Assembly (NCBI RefSeq): GCF_000739375.1
Contig: NZ_CP006704.1
Location: 3,658,001 to 3,722,000 of the forward strand
Direction: 5' to 3'
Source of the DNA: Comamonas testosteroni TK102
GTDB lineage: Bacteria > Pseudomonadota > Gammaproteobacteria > Burkholderiales > Burkholderiaceae_C
DNA: 64,000 nucleotides
The position numbers and the translations under genes are program-made. Positions within the stretch are counted from its first letter, which is position 1. Every line of letters starts with the position of its first letter. This document shows, piece after piece, positions 51,841 to 60,547 of the stretch. Below the pieces are notes generated by a model. That model did no database searches. It was not told where the DNA came from and was given only the letters and a program-made list of their open reading frames with translations.

Positions 51841-52194
51841 TTACCAGCAGTTGTCAGGCGGTTTGAGCCAGAGCAGTCCCTCCCTGACCAGGACTTCGTG
51901 CAGAGGAATCGTCATCTGCGGCGATGCCGTGCACTTGCCGCTGCGGATATCGAACTTGAGTCCATGCGCGGGGCAACTGAGCACATGAGCATCGCAATTT
52001 CCGCCTGCCATGGAGGCACCCGCATGCGGGCAGCTGTTCTCCAAGGCATAGAACTCGCCTTCGACATTCAGCAGCAAGATGCTCTGACCACCAGGCGTGA
52101 AGACCAGCTTTCGCCCGCCAGGCGGCAAATCCCGCACGGCGCCGGCAGCCAGCAATGCAGTATCAGGCGAAGATGCTGTCGGCAACACGGGCAT
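51841..52194 (-). CDS. Rieske [2Fe-2S] ferredoxin-like protein
   Basis: A 117-residue soluble Rieske protein. Cluster ligands are in NSCPHAGASM and LSCPAHGLKFD (Cys-x-His ... Cys-x2-His). The size fits a ferredoxin component of an oxygenase or a nitrite reductase small-subunit-like protein. Its start lies 32 bases inside the end of the upstream DsbA-like gene, an unusually long overlap which implies translational coupling. No matching oxygenase alpha subunit lies in the window. Confidence 0.85.
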   Translation of the reverse strand: MPVLPTASSPDTALLAAGAVRDLPPGGRKLVFTPGGQSILLLNVEGEFYALENSCPHAGASMAGGNCDAHVLSCPAHGLKFDIRSGKCTASPQMTIPLHEVLVREGLLWLKPPDNCW

Positions 52195-52819
52195 GCTCCA
52201 TGGCGCGCAGCAGCTCCGCAGGCGCCACCGCGCCCGTCACCTGCAGACGCCGGTTGAACACCATATGCGGCACGCCGCCGGTATGGCTGGCCTCGCTTTG
52301 GTAGCGCAGCGCATCAAAGCGGGAAGGATTCCAGTCCAGTGCTGCCGAGTACGCCAGCTGCTGCAACACCATGACCGAGCCTATATCGCGGCCCTGCACA
52401 AAGTAGGCGGCAAAGATGGACTCCACAAAGCGGATCATGGACTCACCATCGAGCAGAGTCTGGGCGTAGTTGACCAACGCGCAAACCAGGCGCGTGCTGG
52501 GGAAGGTCTCAATCAGCGCATGATTGATCTGCAGGCCCGCCGCGTGGGCCGCCGAGCGCACCTGGGCACGGCGAACCTCCACGGCCCTGGGGCCGCCGAG
52601 CCGGGCTTCGTAGAAGGCCTGATAAGGCACTCCATGCTCCGGGATCTGGGGCTGCAGAGTGTCGGCATGCCAATGGATTGCAAGCTGCTGGTCGGGATAT
52701 CTGGCCAGCAGCATCTCACGGGCGGCCAGCAGATTGCGCAGACCGATCCAGCACCAGGGGCAGATCAGGTCCAGCGAAAAGTCGACCTGCAGTGTCGTTG
52801 CAGCAGAGCTTTGAGTCAT
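52163..52819 (-). CDS. DsbA-family FrnE-like oxidoreductase
   Basis: A 218-residue cytoplasmic thioredoxin-fold protein with the insertion typical of FrnE and 2-hydroxychromene-2-carboxylate isomerase relatives. The active site is CPWC in LDLICPWCWIGLRNL near residue 19, and the cis-Pro loop is GGVPHMVFN. ATG 52819 is used; a TTG start at 52840 would add seven residues. It overlaps the Rieske gene by 32 bases. It may act on aromatic intermediates or as a redox chaperone; not decidable. Confidence 0.85.
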   Translation of the reverse strand: MTQSSAATTLQVDFSLDLICPWCWIGLRNLLAAREMLLARYPDQQLAIHWHADTLQPQIPEHGVPYQAFYEARLGGPRAVEVRRAQVRSAAHAAGLQINHALIETFPSTRLVCALVNYAQTLLDGESMIRFVESIFAAYFVQGRDIGSVMVLQQLAYSAALDWNPSRFDALRYQSEASHTGGVPHMVFNRRLQVTGAVAPAELLRAMEHARVADSIFA

Positions 52820-52856
52820 GACATTTATTTCTTTGGGCAATCATCGGAGTTGATGC

Positions 52857-52885
52857 AAAAAAGGGCTGAATGGCTCAGCCCTTTT
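52857..52885. terminator. Bidirectional intrinsic terminator
   Basis: GGGCTGA-atggc-TCAGCCC flanked by A6 and T4, downstream of the quinone reductase gene and upstream of the DsbA-like start. It ends the former. Confidence 0.88.
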
Positions 52886-52911
52886 CATACCGAAGTGCTG
52901 CCTTCGATATC

Positions 52912-53892
52912 TCAGAGCGTGAAGATGGCCGATCCCACAATCTTGCGGGCTTCCAGGTCGCGATGAGCCTGCGCGGCGTCTTCCAGCGCATAGCGCTTGC
53001 TGATGTCCACCTTGATACGGCCTTCGGCCACATGGGCGAACAGCTCGTTGGCCAGCTCTGCACGCTCCGTGGGGTCGGCGATGTAATGCGCCGATGCGGG
53101 ACGGGTCAGGAAGAGCGAGCCCTTGCCTGCCAGAATCTGTGGGTTGAATGGCGCAATGGAGCCTGAAGCCGTGCCCAGACAGACCATCAGACCGCGCACC
53201 TTCAGGCTGTTGAGCGAGCCCTCGAAAGTGTCCTTGCCCACGCTGTCGAAGACGGCATTCACGCCCACGCCATCGGTCAGCTCACGCACGCGCTTGGCCA
53301 CGTCTTCATGGCTGTAGTTGATGGTGTGAACGCAGCCGTTGGCCTTGGCCACTTCGGCCTTGGCATCGCTGGAGACGGTGCCGATCACGTTCAGGCCTTC
53401 CAGCTTTGCCCACTGCGACACCAGCAGACCCACGCCACCGGCTGCAGCATGCAGCAAGATGGTATCGCCCTGCTTGAAGTCCCAGATGCGGCGCATCAGG
53501 TAAGCCGCGGTCAGTCCACGCATGGTGATGGCTGCTGCGGTTTCAAAGCTGATGTTGTCAGGCAGACGGATCAGGGGGGCAGCAGAAATCAGGCGCTCCG
53601 TGGCGTAAGCGCCGATGGTGTTGAGTGCGCCGGTATAGGTCACGCGGTCGCCGACCTTGAAATCCGTCACGCCGTCGCCCACGGCCGTGATCGTGCCGCA
53701 AGCCTCGCTGCCCACGCCTGCGGGCAAAGGAGCGGGATACAGACCGGAGCGGAAATAGGTATCGGCAAAGTTCAAGGCCACAGCGCCCTGCTTGAGGCGG
53801 ACCTGACCCGGACCGGGTTGGCCGACTTCAATGTCTTCCTGTCGCAACACCTCGGGGCCGCCAACTTCGTGATAACGGATTACTTTAGCCAT
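52912..53892 (-). CDS. Quinone oxidoreductase (NADPH, zeta-crystallin type)
   Basis: A 326-residue MDR-superfamily enzyme. MAKVIRYHEVGGPEVLR start, VGSEACGTITAVG, the NADPH-binding HAAAGGVGLLVSQWA and the ending AHRDLEARKIVGSAIFTL match Qor. No zinc-ligand cysteines, as expected for quinone reductases. It reduces quinones by one or two electrons with NADPH. It is transcribed alone, with a terminator after its stop. Confidence 0.9.
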   Translation of the reverse strand: MAKVIRYHEVGGPEVLRQEDIEVGQPGPGQVRLKQGAVALNFADTYFRSGLYPAPLPAGVGSEACGTITAVGDGVTDFKVGDRVTYTGALNTIGAYATERLISAAPLIRLPDNISFETAAAITMRGLTAAYLMRRIWDFKQGDTILLHAAAGGVGLLVSQWAKLEGLNVIGTVSSDAKAEVAKANGCVHTINYSHEDVAKRVRELTDGVGVNAVFDSVGKDTFEGSLNSLKVRGLMVCLGTASGSIAPFNPQILAGKGSLFLTRPASAHYIADPTERAELANELFAHVAEGRIKVDISKRYALEDAAQAHRDLEARKIVGSAIFTL

Positions 53893-54376
53893 ACAAACTC
53901 CCAGTCAGATACCAATCGAAAGGTGATACGGCACACGCCCTCACCTCGAACAGAATCGATACAAATCAATGGCTTAGACCATATCTCCGCTATCTCTCCA
54001 TTCAGACTGGACTGAATTTATGGGAGTTCGTCTCCAGGACATTTCCCGAGAGCGCCGCTCTCTTGTCTTTACGCGACACCACGGGTAAATACCAGGCGCA
54101 AAAAGTTAACTACAAAGTTTCTCTTTGATTGAAAGCTTGCCGCAAGCGTTGGCCACCATATTGCGCGTCTGCGACTGCGGCAAGCCCGTCCCAGCCTCTA
54201 GAATCATTCCGTTTACGTAAACGTCAAACCAATGCGAGGGCCTGGCATTCTTGCCAGGCGCCGGACATGAAGTCGAGGGAAGCCCCTGCCATCCGTGGCA
54301 GGCAACTTCCCCAACAATCCAAGGCACAACCCAGGTCTGGCAGCCAGCCGGGCCAGCATTCGAGGAAACAGAGACG
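53893..54376. other. 484-base divergent intergenic region
   Basis: It lies between the quinone reductase and acyl-CoA dehydrogenase genes. It contains the palindromic operator at 54210-54223. No small gene was supported. Confidence 0.45.
54210..54223. promoter_or_regulatory. Perfect palindromic operator, LiuR-like
   Basis: CGTTTACGTAAACG, with flanking TTGACGTTTACGTAAACGG on the minus strand. It resembles the sites of the MerR-family regulator LiuR that controls branched-chain and fatty acid degradation genes (from memory). It lies 154 bases upstream of the acyl-CoA dehydrogenase start. Confidence 0.6.
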
Positions 54377-56167
54377 ATGACCTATAAAGCGCCCATCAAA
54401 GACATGCTGTTCGACATGGAGCATCTGGCCCAGATCGAGCAAGTCGCCCAGATTCCCGGCTTTGAAGACGCGGGGCTGGAGACCGCGCAGGCCGTTCTCG
54501 AAGAATGCGCCAAGCTTTGCGAAGGCGTGGTCGCTCCCCTGAATGTGCCAGGCGATGTCAACCCCTCGTCCTTCAAGGACGGCGTCGTCACCACCACGCC
54601 CGGCTTTGCCGATGCCTTCAAGCAGTACGCCGAAGGCGGCTGGCAGGGCCTGCAGCACCCAGCCGACTTTGGCGGCCAGGGCCTGCCCAAGACCATTGGT
54701 GCGGCCTGCATCGAGATGCTCAACAGCGCCAACCTGAGCTTTGCGCTGTGCCCGCTGCTGACCGACGGTGCCATCGAGGCACTGCTCACTGCAGGCAGCG
54801 ATGCACTCAAGTCCACCTACCTGGAAAAGCTGGTGACCGGTGAGTGGACCGGCACCATGAATCTGACCGAGCCCCAGGCCGGCTCCGACCTGGCCCTGGT
54901 GCGCACCAGGGCCGAGCCTCAGGGTGATGGCAGCTACAAGGTCTTCGGCACCAAGATCTTCATCACCTATGGCGAGCACGATATGGCGGACAACATCGTC
55001 CACCTGGTCCTGGCCCGCGTGGCCGGCGCCCCCGAAGGCGTCAAGGGGATCAGCCTGTTTGTCGTGCCCAAGTTCCTGGTGAACCAGGACGGCTCCTTGG
55101 GCAAGCGCAACGATGTGCACTGCGTCAGCATCGAGCACAAGATGGGCATCAAGGCCTCGCCCACGGCCGTGCTGCAATTTGGCGACAACGGGGGAGCCAG
55201 CGGCTACCTCGTGGGCGAAGAGAACCGCGGTCTCGAATACATGTTCATCATGATGAACGCCGCCCGCTATGCCGTGGGCCTGCAGGGCCTGGCCGTGGCC
55301 GAGCGGGCCTACCAGCACGCCGTGGCCTATGCCAAGGAACGCGTTCAAAGCCGCCCCGTCGACGGCTCGGTCAAGGCCAGCGCCACCATCATCCACCACC
55401 CCGATGTGCGCCGCATGCTGATGACCATGCGTGCCAGCAACGAAGGCTGTCGCGCCATGGCCACCGCGGCCGCTGCCGCCTACGATGCCGCCCACCACCA
55501 CCCGGACGCCGAAGTGCGCCAGGCCAACCAGACCTTCTATGAATTCATGGTGCCGCTGGTCAAGGGCTACAGCACCGAAATGAGCCTGGAAGTCACCAGC
55601 CTGGGGGTGCAGGTGCATGGCGGCATGGGCTTCATCGAGGAAACCGGCGCCGCCCAGTACTACCGCGACGCCAAGATCCTGACCATCTATGAGGGCACGA
55701 CCGCCATCCAGGCCAATGACCTGGTCGGCCGCAAGACCGCACGTGATGGCGGCCTGACCGCCAAGGCGATTGCCGCCCAGATCGAAAAGACCGAAGCCGC
55801 CCTCCATGCCAGCGGCACCGATACGGCCAAGGCGGTCGCCAGGAATCTGGCCCAGGCCCGTCAGGCCTTTGTGCAGGTGGTGGACTTCATCGTGGCCCAG
55901 GCCAAGGCCGACCCCAATGCGGCCTATGCGGGCAGCGTCCCCTATCTGATGCTCACCGGCAATCTGGTCGCCGGCTGGCAGCTGGGCCGCTCGGTGCTGG
56001 CTGCGCAGGAGCTGCTGGCCAAGGGCCAGGACACGGCCTTCATGCAGGCCAAGCTGGCCACGGCCCGGTTCTATGCCGAACATATCCTGACCCGGGTACC
56101 CGGCCAGGCCGATGCCGTGATCAACGGCGCGGCCAGCGTGATGGCATTGTCCATGGATCTGTTCTGA
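54377..56167 (+). CDS. Large acyl-CoA dehydrogenase (FadE/DmdC type)
   Basis: A 596-residue flavoprotein, larger than the usual 380-400 residues because of an N-terminal extension and a C-terminal domain of about 130 residues, as in DmdC and FadE-like enzymes. The substrate/FAD segment MNLTEPQAGSDLALVRTRAE and the catalytic Glu in YEGTTAIQANDLVGRK (about 463) are intact. It oxidises an acyl-CoA to the 2-enoyl-CoA. A LiuR-like palindrome upstream supports catabolic induction by acyl-CoAs. ATG 54377. Confidence 0.93.
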   Translation: MTYKAPIKDMLFDMEHLAQIEQVAQIPGFEDAGLETAQAVLEECAKLCEGVVAPLNVPGDVNPSSFKDGVVTTTPGFADAFKQYAEGGWQGLQHPADFGGQGLPKTIGAACIEMLNSANLSFALCPLLTDGAIEALLTAGSDALKSTYLEKLVTGEWTGTMNLTEPQAGSDLALVRTRAEPQGDGSYKVFGTKIFITYGEHDMADNIVHLVLARVAGAPEGVKGISLFVVPKFLVNQDGSLGKRNDVHCVSIEHKMGIKASPTAVLQFGDNGGASGYLVGEENRGLEYMFIMMNAARYAVGLQGLAVAERAYQHAVAYAKERVQSRPVDGSVKASATIIHHPDVRRMLMTMRASNEGCRAMATAAAAAYDAAHHHPDAEVRQANQTFYEFMVPLVKGYSTEMSLEVTSLGVQVHGGMGFIEETGAAQYYRDAKILTIYEGTTAIQANDLVGRKTARDGGLTAKAIAAQIEKTEAALHASGTDTAKAVARNLAQARQAFVQVVDFIVAQAKADPNAAYAGSVPYLMLTGNLVAGWQLGRSVLAAQELLAKGQDTAFMQAKLATARFYAEHILTRVPGQADAVINGAASVMALSMDLF

Positions 56168-56221
56168 TCCTGCACCTGAGGGCGGGGCGGCAACGCCCTG
56201 CCTCATCATGAAATGCATGGA

Positions 56222-56269
56222 AATAGCGGCTGGTACTTATGGATAAAGCGCTAGCCGCTATGTTTTTTA
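56222..56269. repeat. Interspersed palindromic element, copy
   Basis: AATAGCGGCTGGTACTTATG followed by GATAAAGCGCTAGCCGCTATG. The outer arms ATAGCGGCT/AGCCGCTAT are perfect inverted copies. It lies 55 bases after the acyl-CoA dehydrogenase stop. Confidence 0.75.
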
Positions 56270-56416
56270 ATCCCTGAGGCGCACCAAGACCAGCCACTCG
56301 GCAGACTCTGGTGCCATCACTTAGGCTTGCACTGCCGGCGCAGGCCGCCGAGGGCTATTGATGGAATGAGTTTTCCAGGCAGAGCAGTCTGCCCAGGCAA
56401 GGCATTGCGGCGATGG

Positions 56417-56577
56417 CTACGGCTGCGCAATCAGGATGGAGCGCAGACGGTCCCGTTCTCGGCGATTGCCCGCCAGTCCCTCGTCCAGAAGCGACTTCAG
56501 GGCATCGATATGCGCAATCATCAGCTGCTCGGCCTTGGCGTTATCGCCTTCGGCCAGCGCCTCGACGATGGCCGCAG
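56417..56577 (-). pseudogene. C-terminal remnant of a GntR/FCD regulator
   Basis: The frame reads AAIVEALAEGDNAKAEQLMI, AHIDALKSLLDEGLA and then NRRERDRLRSILIAQP to a stop. The phrase IVEALAEGD..AEQLM.AHI is the end of an FCD-domain GntR regulator. Nothing of the DNA-binding domain is present: the frame breaks at about 56578, where an unrelated plus-strand fragment begins. This is a truncation caused by deletion or recombination. Confidence 0.7.
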
Positions 56578-56582
56578 GACTG

Positions 56583-56691
56583 GGGGCCTTCTTCTACTGG
56601 ATGGTCGCCCCCAAGGGCCTGACCTACACCGACCGGGATGGCGAAGCCATCGCTGTGGCAGCGGCCAAGCACCAATCCACTGCACCTGTTT
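56583..56691 (+). pseudogene. Plus-strand coding fragment of unknown gene
   Basis: The frame reads GAFFYWMVAPKGLTYTDRDG and EAIAVAAAKH, with codon use typical of the chromosome. There is no start signal, and it is joined directly to the GntR remnant. The first residues look like the end of a membrane helix, so it may be the tail of a transporter; the family was not identified. Confidence 0.35.
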
Positions 56692-56706
56692 TAGGCAGGC
56701 ATATGG

Positions 56707-56733
56707 AACGAGGCGCCCAAGCGCCTCGTTTTG
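56707..56733. terminator. Intrinsic terminator
   Basis: AACGAGGCGC-ccaa-GCGCCTCGTT followed by TT. It ends the scar region and lies downstream of rng on the other strand. Confidence 0.75.
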
Positions 56734-56798
56734 CTTCAAGCCGCAGCGTGCCAGCTCAGCAGCAGCGCGGTCGGTGTCTCACGCCGTCTCAGCGCTCC

Positions 56799-58286
56799 TC
56801 ACAACAGCACGATATCGTATTGCTCCTGCGCCATCGCGGTCTCGGCCTGCAGCGAAATGGGCTTGCCGATGAAGTCGGAGAGGCTGGCCAGATGCTGGCT
56901 TTCCTCGTCGAGGAACATCTCCACCACCTTGGGCGATGCCACGACGCGGAACTCATGGGGATTGAACTGGCGCGCTTCGCGCAGGATTTCGCGCAGCACC
57001 TCGTAGCAGATGCTGCGCGCGGTCTTGACATCGCCCTTGCCGGAGCAGGCCGCACAGGGCTCGCACAGCATATGGGCCAGCGACTCGCGCGTACGCTTGC
57101 GCGTCATCTCCACCAGGCCCAGCTGCGAGAAGCCGCCGGCCATGGTCTTGACGCGGTCGCGTGCCAGCTGGCGGCGGAATTCGGAGAGAACCTCGCCCTG
57201 ATGCTCCTCGCGCACCATGTCGATGAAGTCCACGATGATGATGCCGCCCAGATTGCGCAGGCGCAGCTGACGCGCGATGGCGTGCGCCGCTTCCAGATTG
57301 GTCTTGAAGATGGTGTCGTCAAAATTGCGCGCACCGACATAGCCGCCCGTGTTGACATCGATGGTGGTCAGGGCTTCGGTCTGATCGACGATCAGATAGC
57401 CGCCCGACTTCAGATCCACACGCCGCCCGAGAGCGCGCGCGATTTCCTCGTCGATGTTGTAGAGGTCGAAGATCGGACGCTCGCCCTTGTACAACGCAAG
57501 CTTTGGCACGGCCGCCGGCATGTATTCCTGGCCAAAGCTCTTGAGCAGCGCAAACTGTTCGCGCGAATCGATGCGAATGCTCTGGGTGTTCTCGCCGACC
57601 AGGTCCCGCAGCACACGCTGCAGCAGGTTCAGATCCTGGTGCAGCACCGACATGACGGGCAGCTTCTGTGCCGTATCCTTGATGCGCGCCCAGGTCTTGC
57701 GCAGATAGCGGATGTCATCGGCCAGCTCGGCATCGCTGGACTCCTCGCCATTGGTGCGCAGTATGAATCCGCCGCCACCGCCCCCCTCCTTGGTGCCGAC
57801 CAGCTCCTGCAGACGAGCCCGCAAGGCATCGCGCTCGTTCTGGGGAATTTTCTGGGAGATGCCTATATGGTCGTCCTGGGGCAGAAACACCAGCAGACGC
57901 CCGGCAATGCTGATCTGCGTGGACAGACGGGCACCCTTGGTCCCTATGGGGTCCTTGATGACCTGCACCATGATGGACTGGCCTTCGAACACCTGCTTTT
58001 CGATGGGTGTCAGCGGCTGGTCCTTGCGCGCGAACATCGGGGCTTCGCCGCTGTCCTGACGCTGCCAGACATCGGCCACATGCAAGAAGGCAGCACGCTC
58101 CAGACCGATATCGATGAAGGCGGACTGCATGCCGGGCAGCACGCGCGAGACCTTGCCCAGATAGATGTTGCCGACGAGTCCCCGCTCCAGCGGGCGCTCC
58201 ATGTGCAGCTCCTGCACGGCGCCATTCTCGACAATCGCCACCCGCGTTTCCTGCGGCGACCAGTTGATCAAAATATCTTGCTGCAT
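56799..58286 (-). CDS. rng: Ribonuclease G
   Basis: A 495-residue RNase G that matures 16S rRNA and decays some messages. The N-terminal S1 domain holds VGNIYLGKVSRVLPGMQSAF. The catalytic core has RALGRRVDLKSGGYLIVDQT, DVNTGGYVG and DFIDM, whose acidic residues bind Mg. The zinc-link motif is in CEPCAACSGKG. A Gly-rich insertion GTKEGGGGGGF (about 161-171) is unusual. Last gene of the maf-rlmH-rsfS block, 140 bases after maf. Confidence 0.95.
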   Translation of the reverse strand: MQQDILINWSPQETRVAIVENGAVQELHMERPLERGLVGNIYLGKVSRVLPGMQSAFIDIGLERAAFLHVADVWQRQDSGEAPMFARKDQPLTPIEKQVFEGQSIMVQVIKDPIGTKGARLSTQISIAGRLLVFLPQDDHIGISQKIPQNERDALRARLQELVGTKEGGGGGGFILRTNGEESSDAELADDIRYLRKTWARIKDTAQKLPVMSVLHQDLNLLQRVLRDLVGENTQSIRIDSREQFALLKSFGQEYMPAAVPKLALYKGERPIFDLYNIDEEIARALGRRVDLKSGGYLIVDQTEALTTIDVNTGGYVGARNFDDTIFKTNLEAAHAIARQLRLRNLGGIIIVDFIDMVREEHQGEVLSEFRRQLARDRVKTMAGGFSQLGLVEMTRKRTRESLAHMLCEPCAACSGKGDVKTARSICYEVLREILREARQFNPHEFRVVASPKVVEMFLDEESQHLASLSDFIGKPISLQAETAMAQEQYDIVLL

Positions 58287-58426
58287 TGACTGTCGTTCTT
58301 TCTTTATATGTCCTGGCTTTTGCTGCGCCCAGTGTGCGACGCGCGCATGGCTGGCGCAAGACAGCTGCCATGCAGAACTTCCCTCGGGGCAAGCCTCAAG
58401 AACAGAGTGCCGATTGCGCCAAAGGT

Positions 58427-59041
58427 TCAGAGCGGCCAGCCCAGCTGGCGCAAAAGCTCGGCAGTTTCGTAAACGGGCAGGCCCATGATGGCCGAATAGC
58501 TGCCGCGGATCTCTGCGATATGTGCGGCCGCCCTGCCCTGTATGCCATAGGCTCCGGCCTTGCCCATGGGCTCGCCCGTGACCACATAAGCCTCGATCTG
58601 TGCCTCGGTCATGGGAGCAAAGCGCACGGTGGACACCGACAGGGCCTGCAGACGCCGCGCGCCGCTTTGCAGCGCCACGGCGGTCAGCACCTCATGTTCG
58701 GCCCCGGAGAGCAGACGCAGGATGCGTCGCGCGTCTTCGGCATCGGCGGGCTTGCCCAGAATCTGCTTGCCCAGCGCAACGGTGGTGTCGGAGCACAGAA
58801 TGGGCGCTGCCGGCAGACCACGCCGCGCATGGCGGGCCACGGCGGCATCGAGCTTGCCGGCCGTCACGCGCTGCACATAGTCATGGGGATCTTCACCGGC
58901 CAGCTCGGCCTCTATGGCCTCGGCATCCTCGGCGATATCGTCGGCTGCATTGGGCAGCAGCAATTCATGCGCCACGCCCAGTTGCTCGAGCAGCTGACGA
59001 CGGCGGGGACTTTGGGATGCAAGATAGAGAATGGGCGCCAT
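58427..59041 (-). CDS. maf: Maf family nucleotide pyrophosphatase
   Basis: A 204-residue Maf protein. The opening [19 protein letters not shown] contains the signature SxSPRR. The catalytic DTTV (CSDTTVALG, about 88-92) is intact. Maf proteins remove pyrophosphate from non-canonical or canonical nucleotides such as dTTP/UTP or 7-methyl-GTP. The specific subtype is not decidable. ATG 59041; it is 110 bases after rlmH with a palindromic element between. Confidence 0.92.
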   Translation of the reverse strand: MAPILYLASQSPRRRQLLEQLGVAHELLLPNAADDIAEDAEAIEAELAGEDPHDYVQRVTAGKLDAAVARHARRGLPAAPILCSDTTVALGKQILGKPADAEDARRILRLLSGAEHEVLTAVALQSGARRLQALSVSTVRFAPMTEAQIEAYVVTGEPMGKAGAYGIQGRAAAHIAEIRGSYSAIMGLPVYETAELLRQLGWPL

Positions 59042-59051
59042 GATTTTGATT

Positions 59052-59105
59052 AAAAATGGCCTCTAGCGCCCATATATAAAGCGCAACAGGCTATCAAAAT
59101 CATAG
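59052..59105. repeat. Interspersed palindromic element, copy
   Basis: On the minus strand ATTTTGATAGCCTGTTGCGC, then TTTATATATGGGCGCTAGAGG. It lies in the maf-rlmH gap and keeps both GCGC arms. Confidence 0.75.
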
Positions 59106-59151
59106 TATCACGCACTGCGTGAAATTGCACGCAGAGTCCGATCACAAGCGC

Positions 59152-59619
59152 TTATTCGCGGTGATAGGGATGACCGGCATTGACCGACCAGGCTCGATAG
59201 AGCTGTTCAATCAGCAGCACGCGCACCATGGCATGCGGCAGGGTCAGGTCGGAGAGACGGATGCGCTCATGGGCTGCGGCCTTGAACTCGGGGTCCAGAC
59301 CGTCGGGCCCGCCAATGACCAGGGCCACATCGTCGCTCTCGAGCTGCCAGCCCTTGAGGCGCTGCGCCAGTGCCTTGGTGGTCAGATTGGTGCCGCGCTC
59401 GTCGAGCACCACGATGCGGGTGCCCCTGGGGATGGCGGCTTCGATACGCTTGCGCTCTGCCGCATACAGGGTCTCCAGCGTCTTGGAGCCGCGCGGCTCG
59501 GTCTTGACGGCCTTGAGTTCGACCTTGAGTTCGGGCGGAAAGCGCTTGGCGTAATCGTCGTAGGCCGTCTGCGCCCAGTCGGGCACATGCAGGCCTACGG
59601 CCACGATGGTCAGCTTCAT
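59152..59619 (-). CDS. rlmH: 23S rRNA pseudouridine-1915 N3-methyltransferase
   Basis: A 155-residue SPOUT methyltransferase. The AdoMet-binding knot [13 protein letters not shown] and the C-terminal motif [20 protein letters not shown], ending NAGHPYHRE, are complete. It modifies 23S rRNA in assembled 70S ribosomes. It directly abuts rsfS (one-base step between stop and start), the normal partner of this gene. Confidence 0.96.
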   Translation of the reverse strand: MKLTIVAVGLHVPDWAQTAYDDYAKRFPPELKVELKAVKTEPRGSKTLETLYAAERKRIEAAIPRGTRIVVLDERGTNLTTKALAQRLKGWQLESDDVALVIGGPDGLDPEFKAAAHERIRLSDLTLPHAMVRVLLIEQLYRAWSVNAGHPYHRE

Positions 59620-60297
59620 TTAGGCCTTGGCGCGGGGAGCACGCTTGGCTGCGGGTTTGGCAGCAGCCGGCTTGGCAGTACGAGGAGTGCTGGGCTTGAC
59701 GACCACGGTCTTGACCGTCTTGGCGGCGGCGGACTTGGCAGCGGGCTTCTTGGCTGCAGGCTTGGCACCGGCAGCTGTCTTGGTGGCTGGCTTCTTGGCC
59801 GCAGCCTTCCTGGCAGCAGGCTTTTTCTCGACCACGGTGTTTTCCGCAGCGGCCTTGTCCACGGCCTGCCTGGCGGCCAGCTTCTTGGCGGCCACTTCGG
59901 CAGGCTTGGGCTTGGCGGCACCGATCTTCATGCGCACCGGTGTCTCGCCCCAGATTTCTTCCAGGCGGTAGTACTGACGAATGGCCGGCTGCATGATGTG
60001 GCAGACCACCGAGCCGCAGTCCACGATGATCCATTCGCCGTTTTGCTCACCTTCCTGACGAGGCACGGGAAAGCCTGCTTCCTTGACGGCTTCGCGCACG
60101 CTGGAGGCAAGTGCCTTGGTCTGGCGATTGGAGGTACCCGAGGCCACGATCACGCGCTCGAACAGCGGGGACAGCGCTTCGGTGTTGAACACCTGGATGT
60201 CGTGGGCCTTGACGTCTTCGAGGCCGTCAACAATGGCTCGCTGGAGTTTGGTGACGTCGCGCTTGGCTGCGGAATCCGATTTGGTGGAGGTGGTCAT
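59620..60297 (-). CDS. rsfS: Ribosome silencing factor RsfS with long basic tail
   Basis: A 225-residue protein. The RsfS domain (about 14-122) is complete: LQRAIVDGLEDVKAHDIQVF and IIVDCGSVVCHIMQ. It is followed by a tail of about 100 residues made of Ala, Lys, Pro and Thr repeats (KKPAARKAAAKKPATKTAAG and more), like histone H1. Typical RsfS is 105-130 residues. The domain binds ribosomal protein uL14 and keeps subunits apart in starvation; the tail probably contacts rRNA or other nucleic acid (inference). Compare the PepA tail at 24350. Confidence 0.93.
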   Translation of the reverse strand: MTTSTKSDSAAKRDVTKLQRAIVDGLEDVKAHDIQVFNTEALSPLFERVIVASGTSNRQTKALASSVREAVKEAGFPVPRQEGEQNGEWIIVDCGSVVCHIMQPAIRQYYRLEEIWGETPVRMKIGAAKPKPAEVAAKKLAARQAVDKAAAENTVVEKKPAARKAAAKKPATKTAAGAKPAAKKPAAKSAAAKTVKTVVVKPSTPRTAKPAAAKPAAKRAPRAKA

Positions 60298-60547
60298 CAG
60301 GCGATGGAATCAGTAAATGATGGGATCAATATAGCGTGTGCCGCGCCACACCCGTATCAGGGTTGGGTTGGCATAGGCGTCCAGACCGCCAGGGGCCTGT
60401 GCTCTTCACGCATTGAAAAAGGTTGACGCGCCAGTCAATAGCGCGCATCCAGCTATGGAAATTATAGTTTTCTAAAAATTTCCCTGCTGACAGGGCTTTA
60501 TGCCCGATCAACAGGGGAATCCGGCCTACCGGACAAAGGCCTGTGCC
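60298..60547. other. Intergenic region between hemF and rsfS (nadD absent)
   Basis: 250 bases without a gene. A worn interspersed element (GCGCGCATCCAGCTAT) lies at about 60440-60466. In many relatives nadD is found here (from memory), and no remnant of it was recognised. Confidence 0.45.

Larger units (their letters stand above)
56168..56798. other. 630-base scar with gene remnants
   Basis: It contains an interspersed palindromic element, a C-terminal GntR remnant on the minus strand, an abutting reading-frame fragment on the plus strand and a terminator. No complete gene. Confidence 0.55.

Noticed and set aside
54224..56218. 664-codon open frame on the minus strand opposite the acyl-CoA dehydrogenase
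   Set aside because: Shadow of a strong gene; Gly/His/Leu-rich without motifs.
60326..60511. Possible nadD remnant
   Set aside because: The translated sequence has no nucleotide-binding HxGH motif or similarity to NadD.
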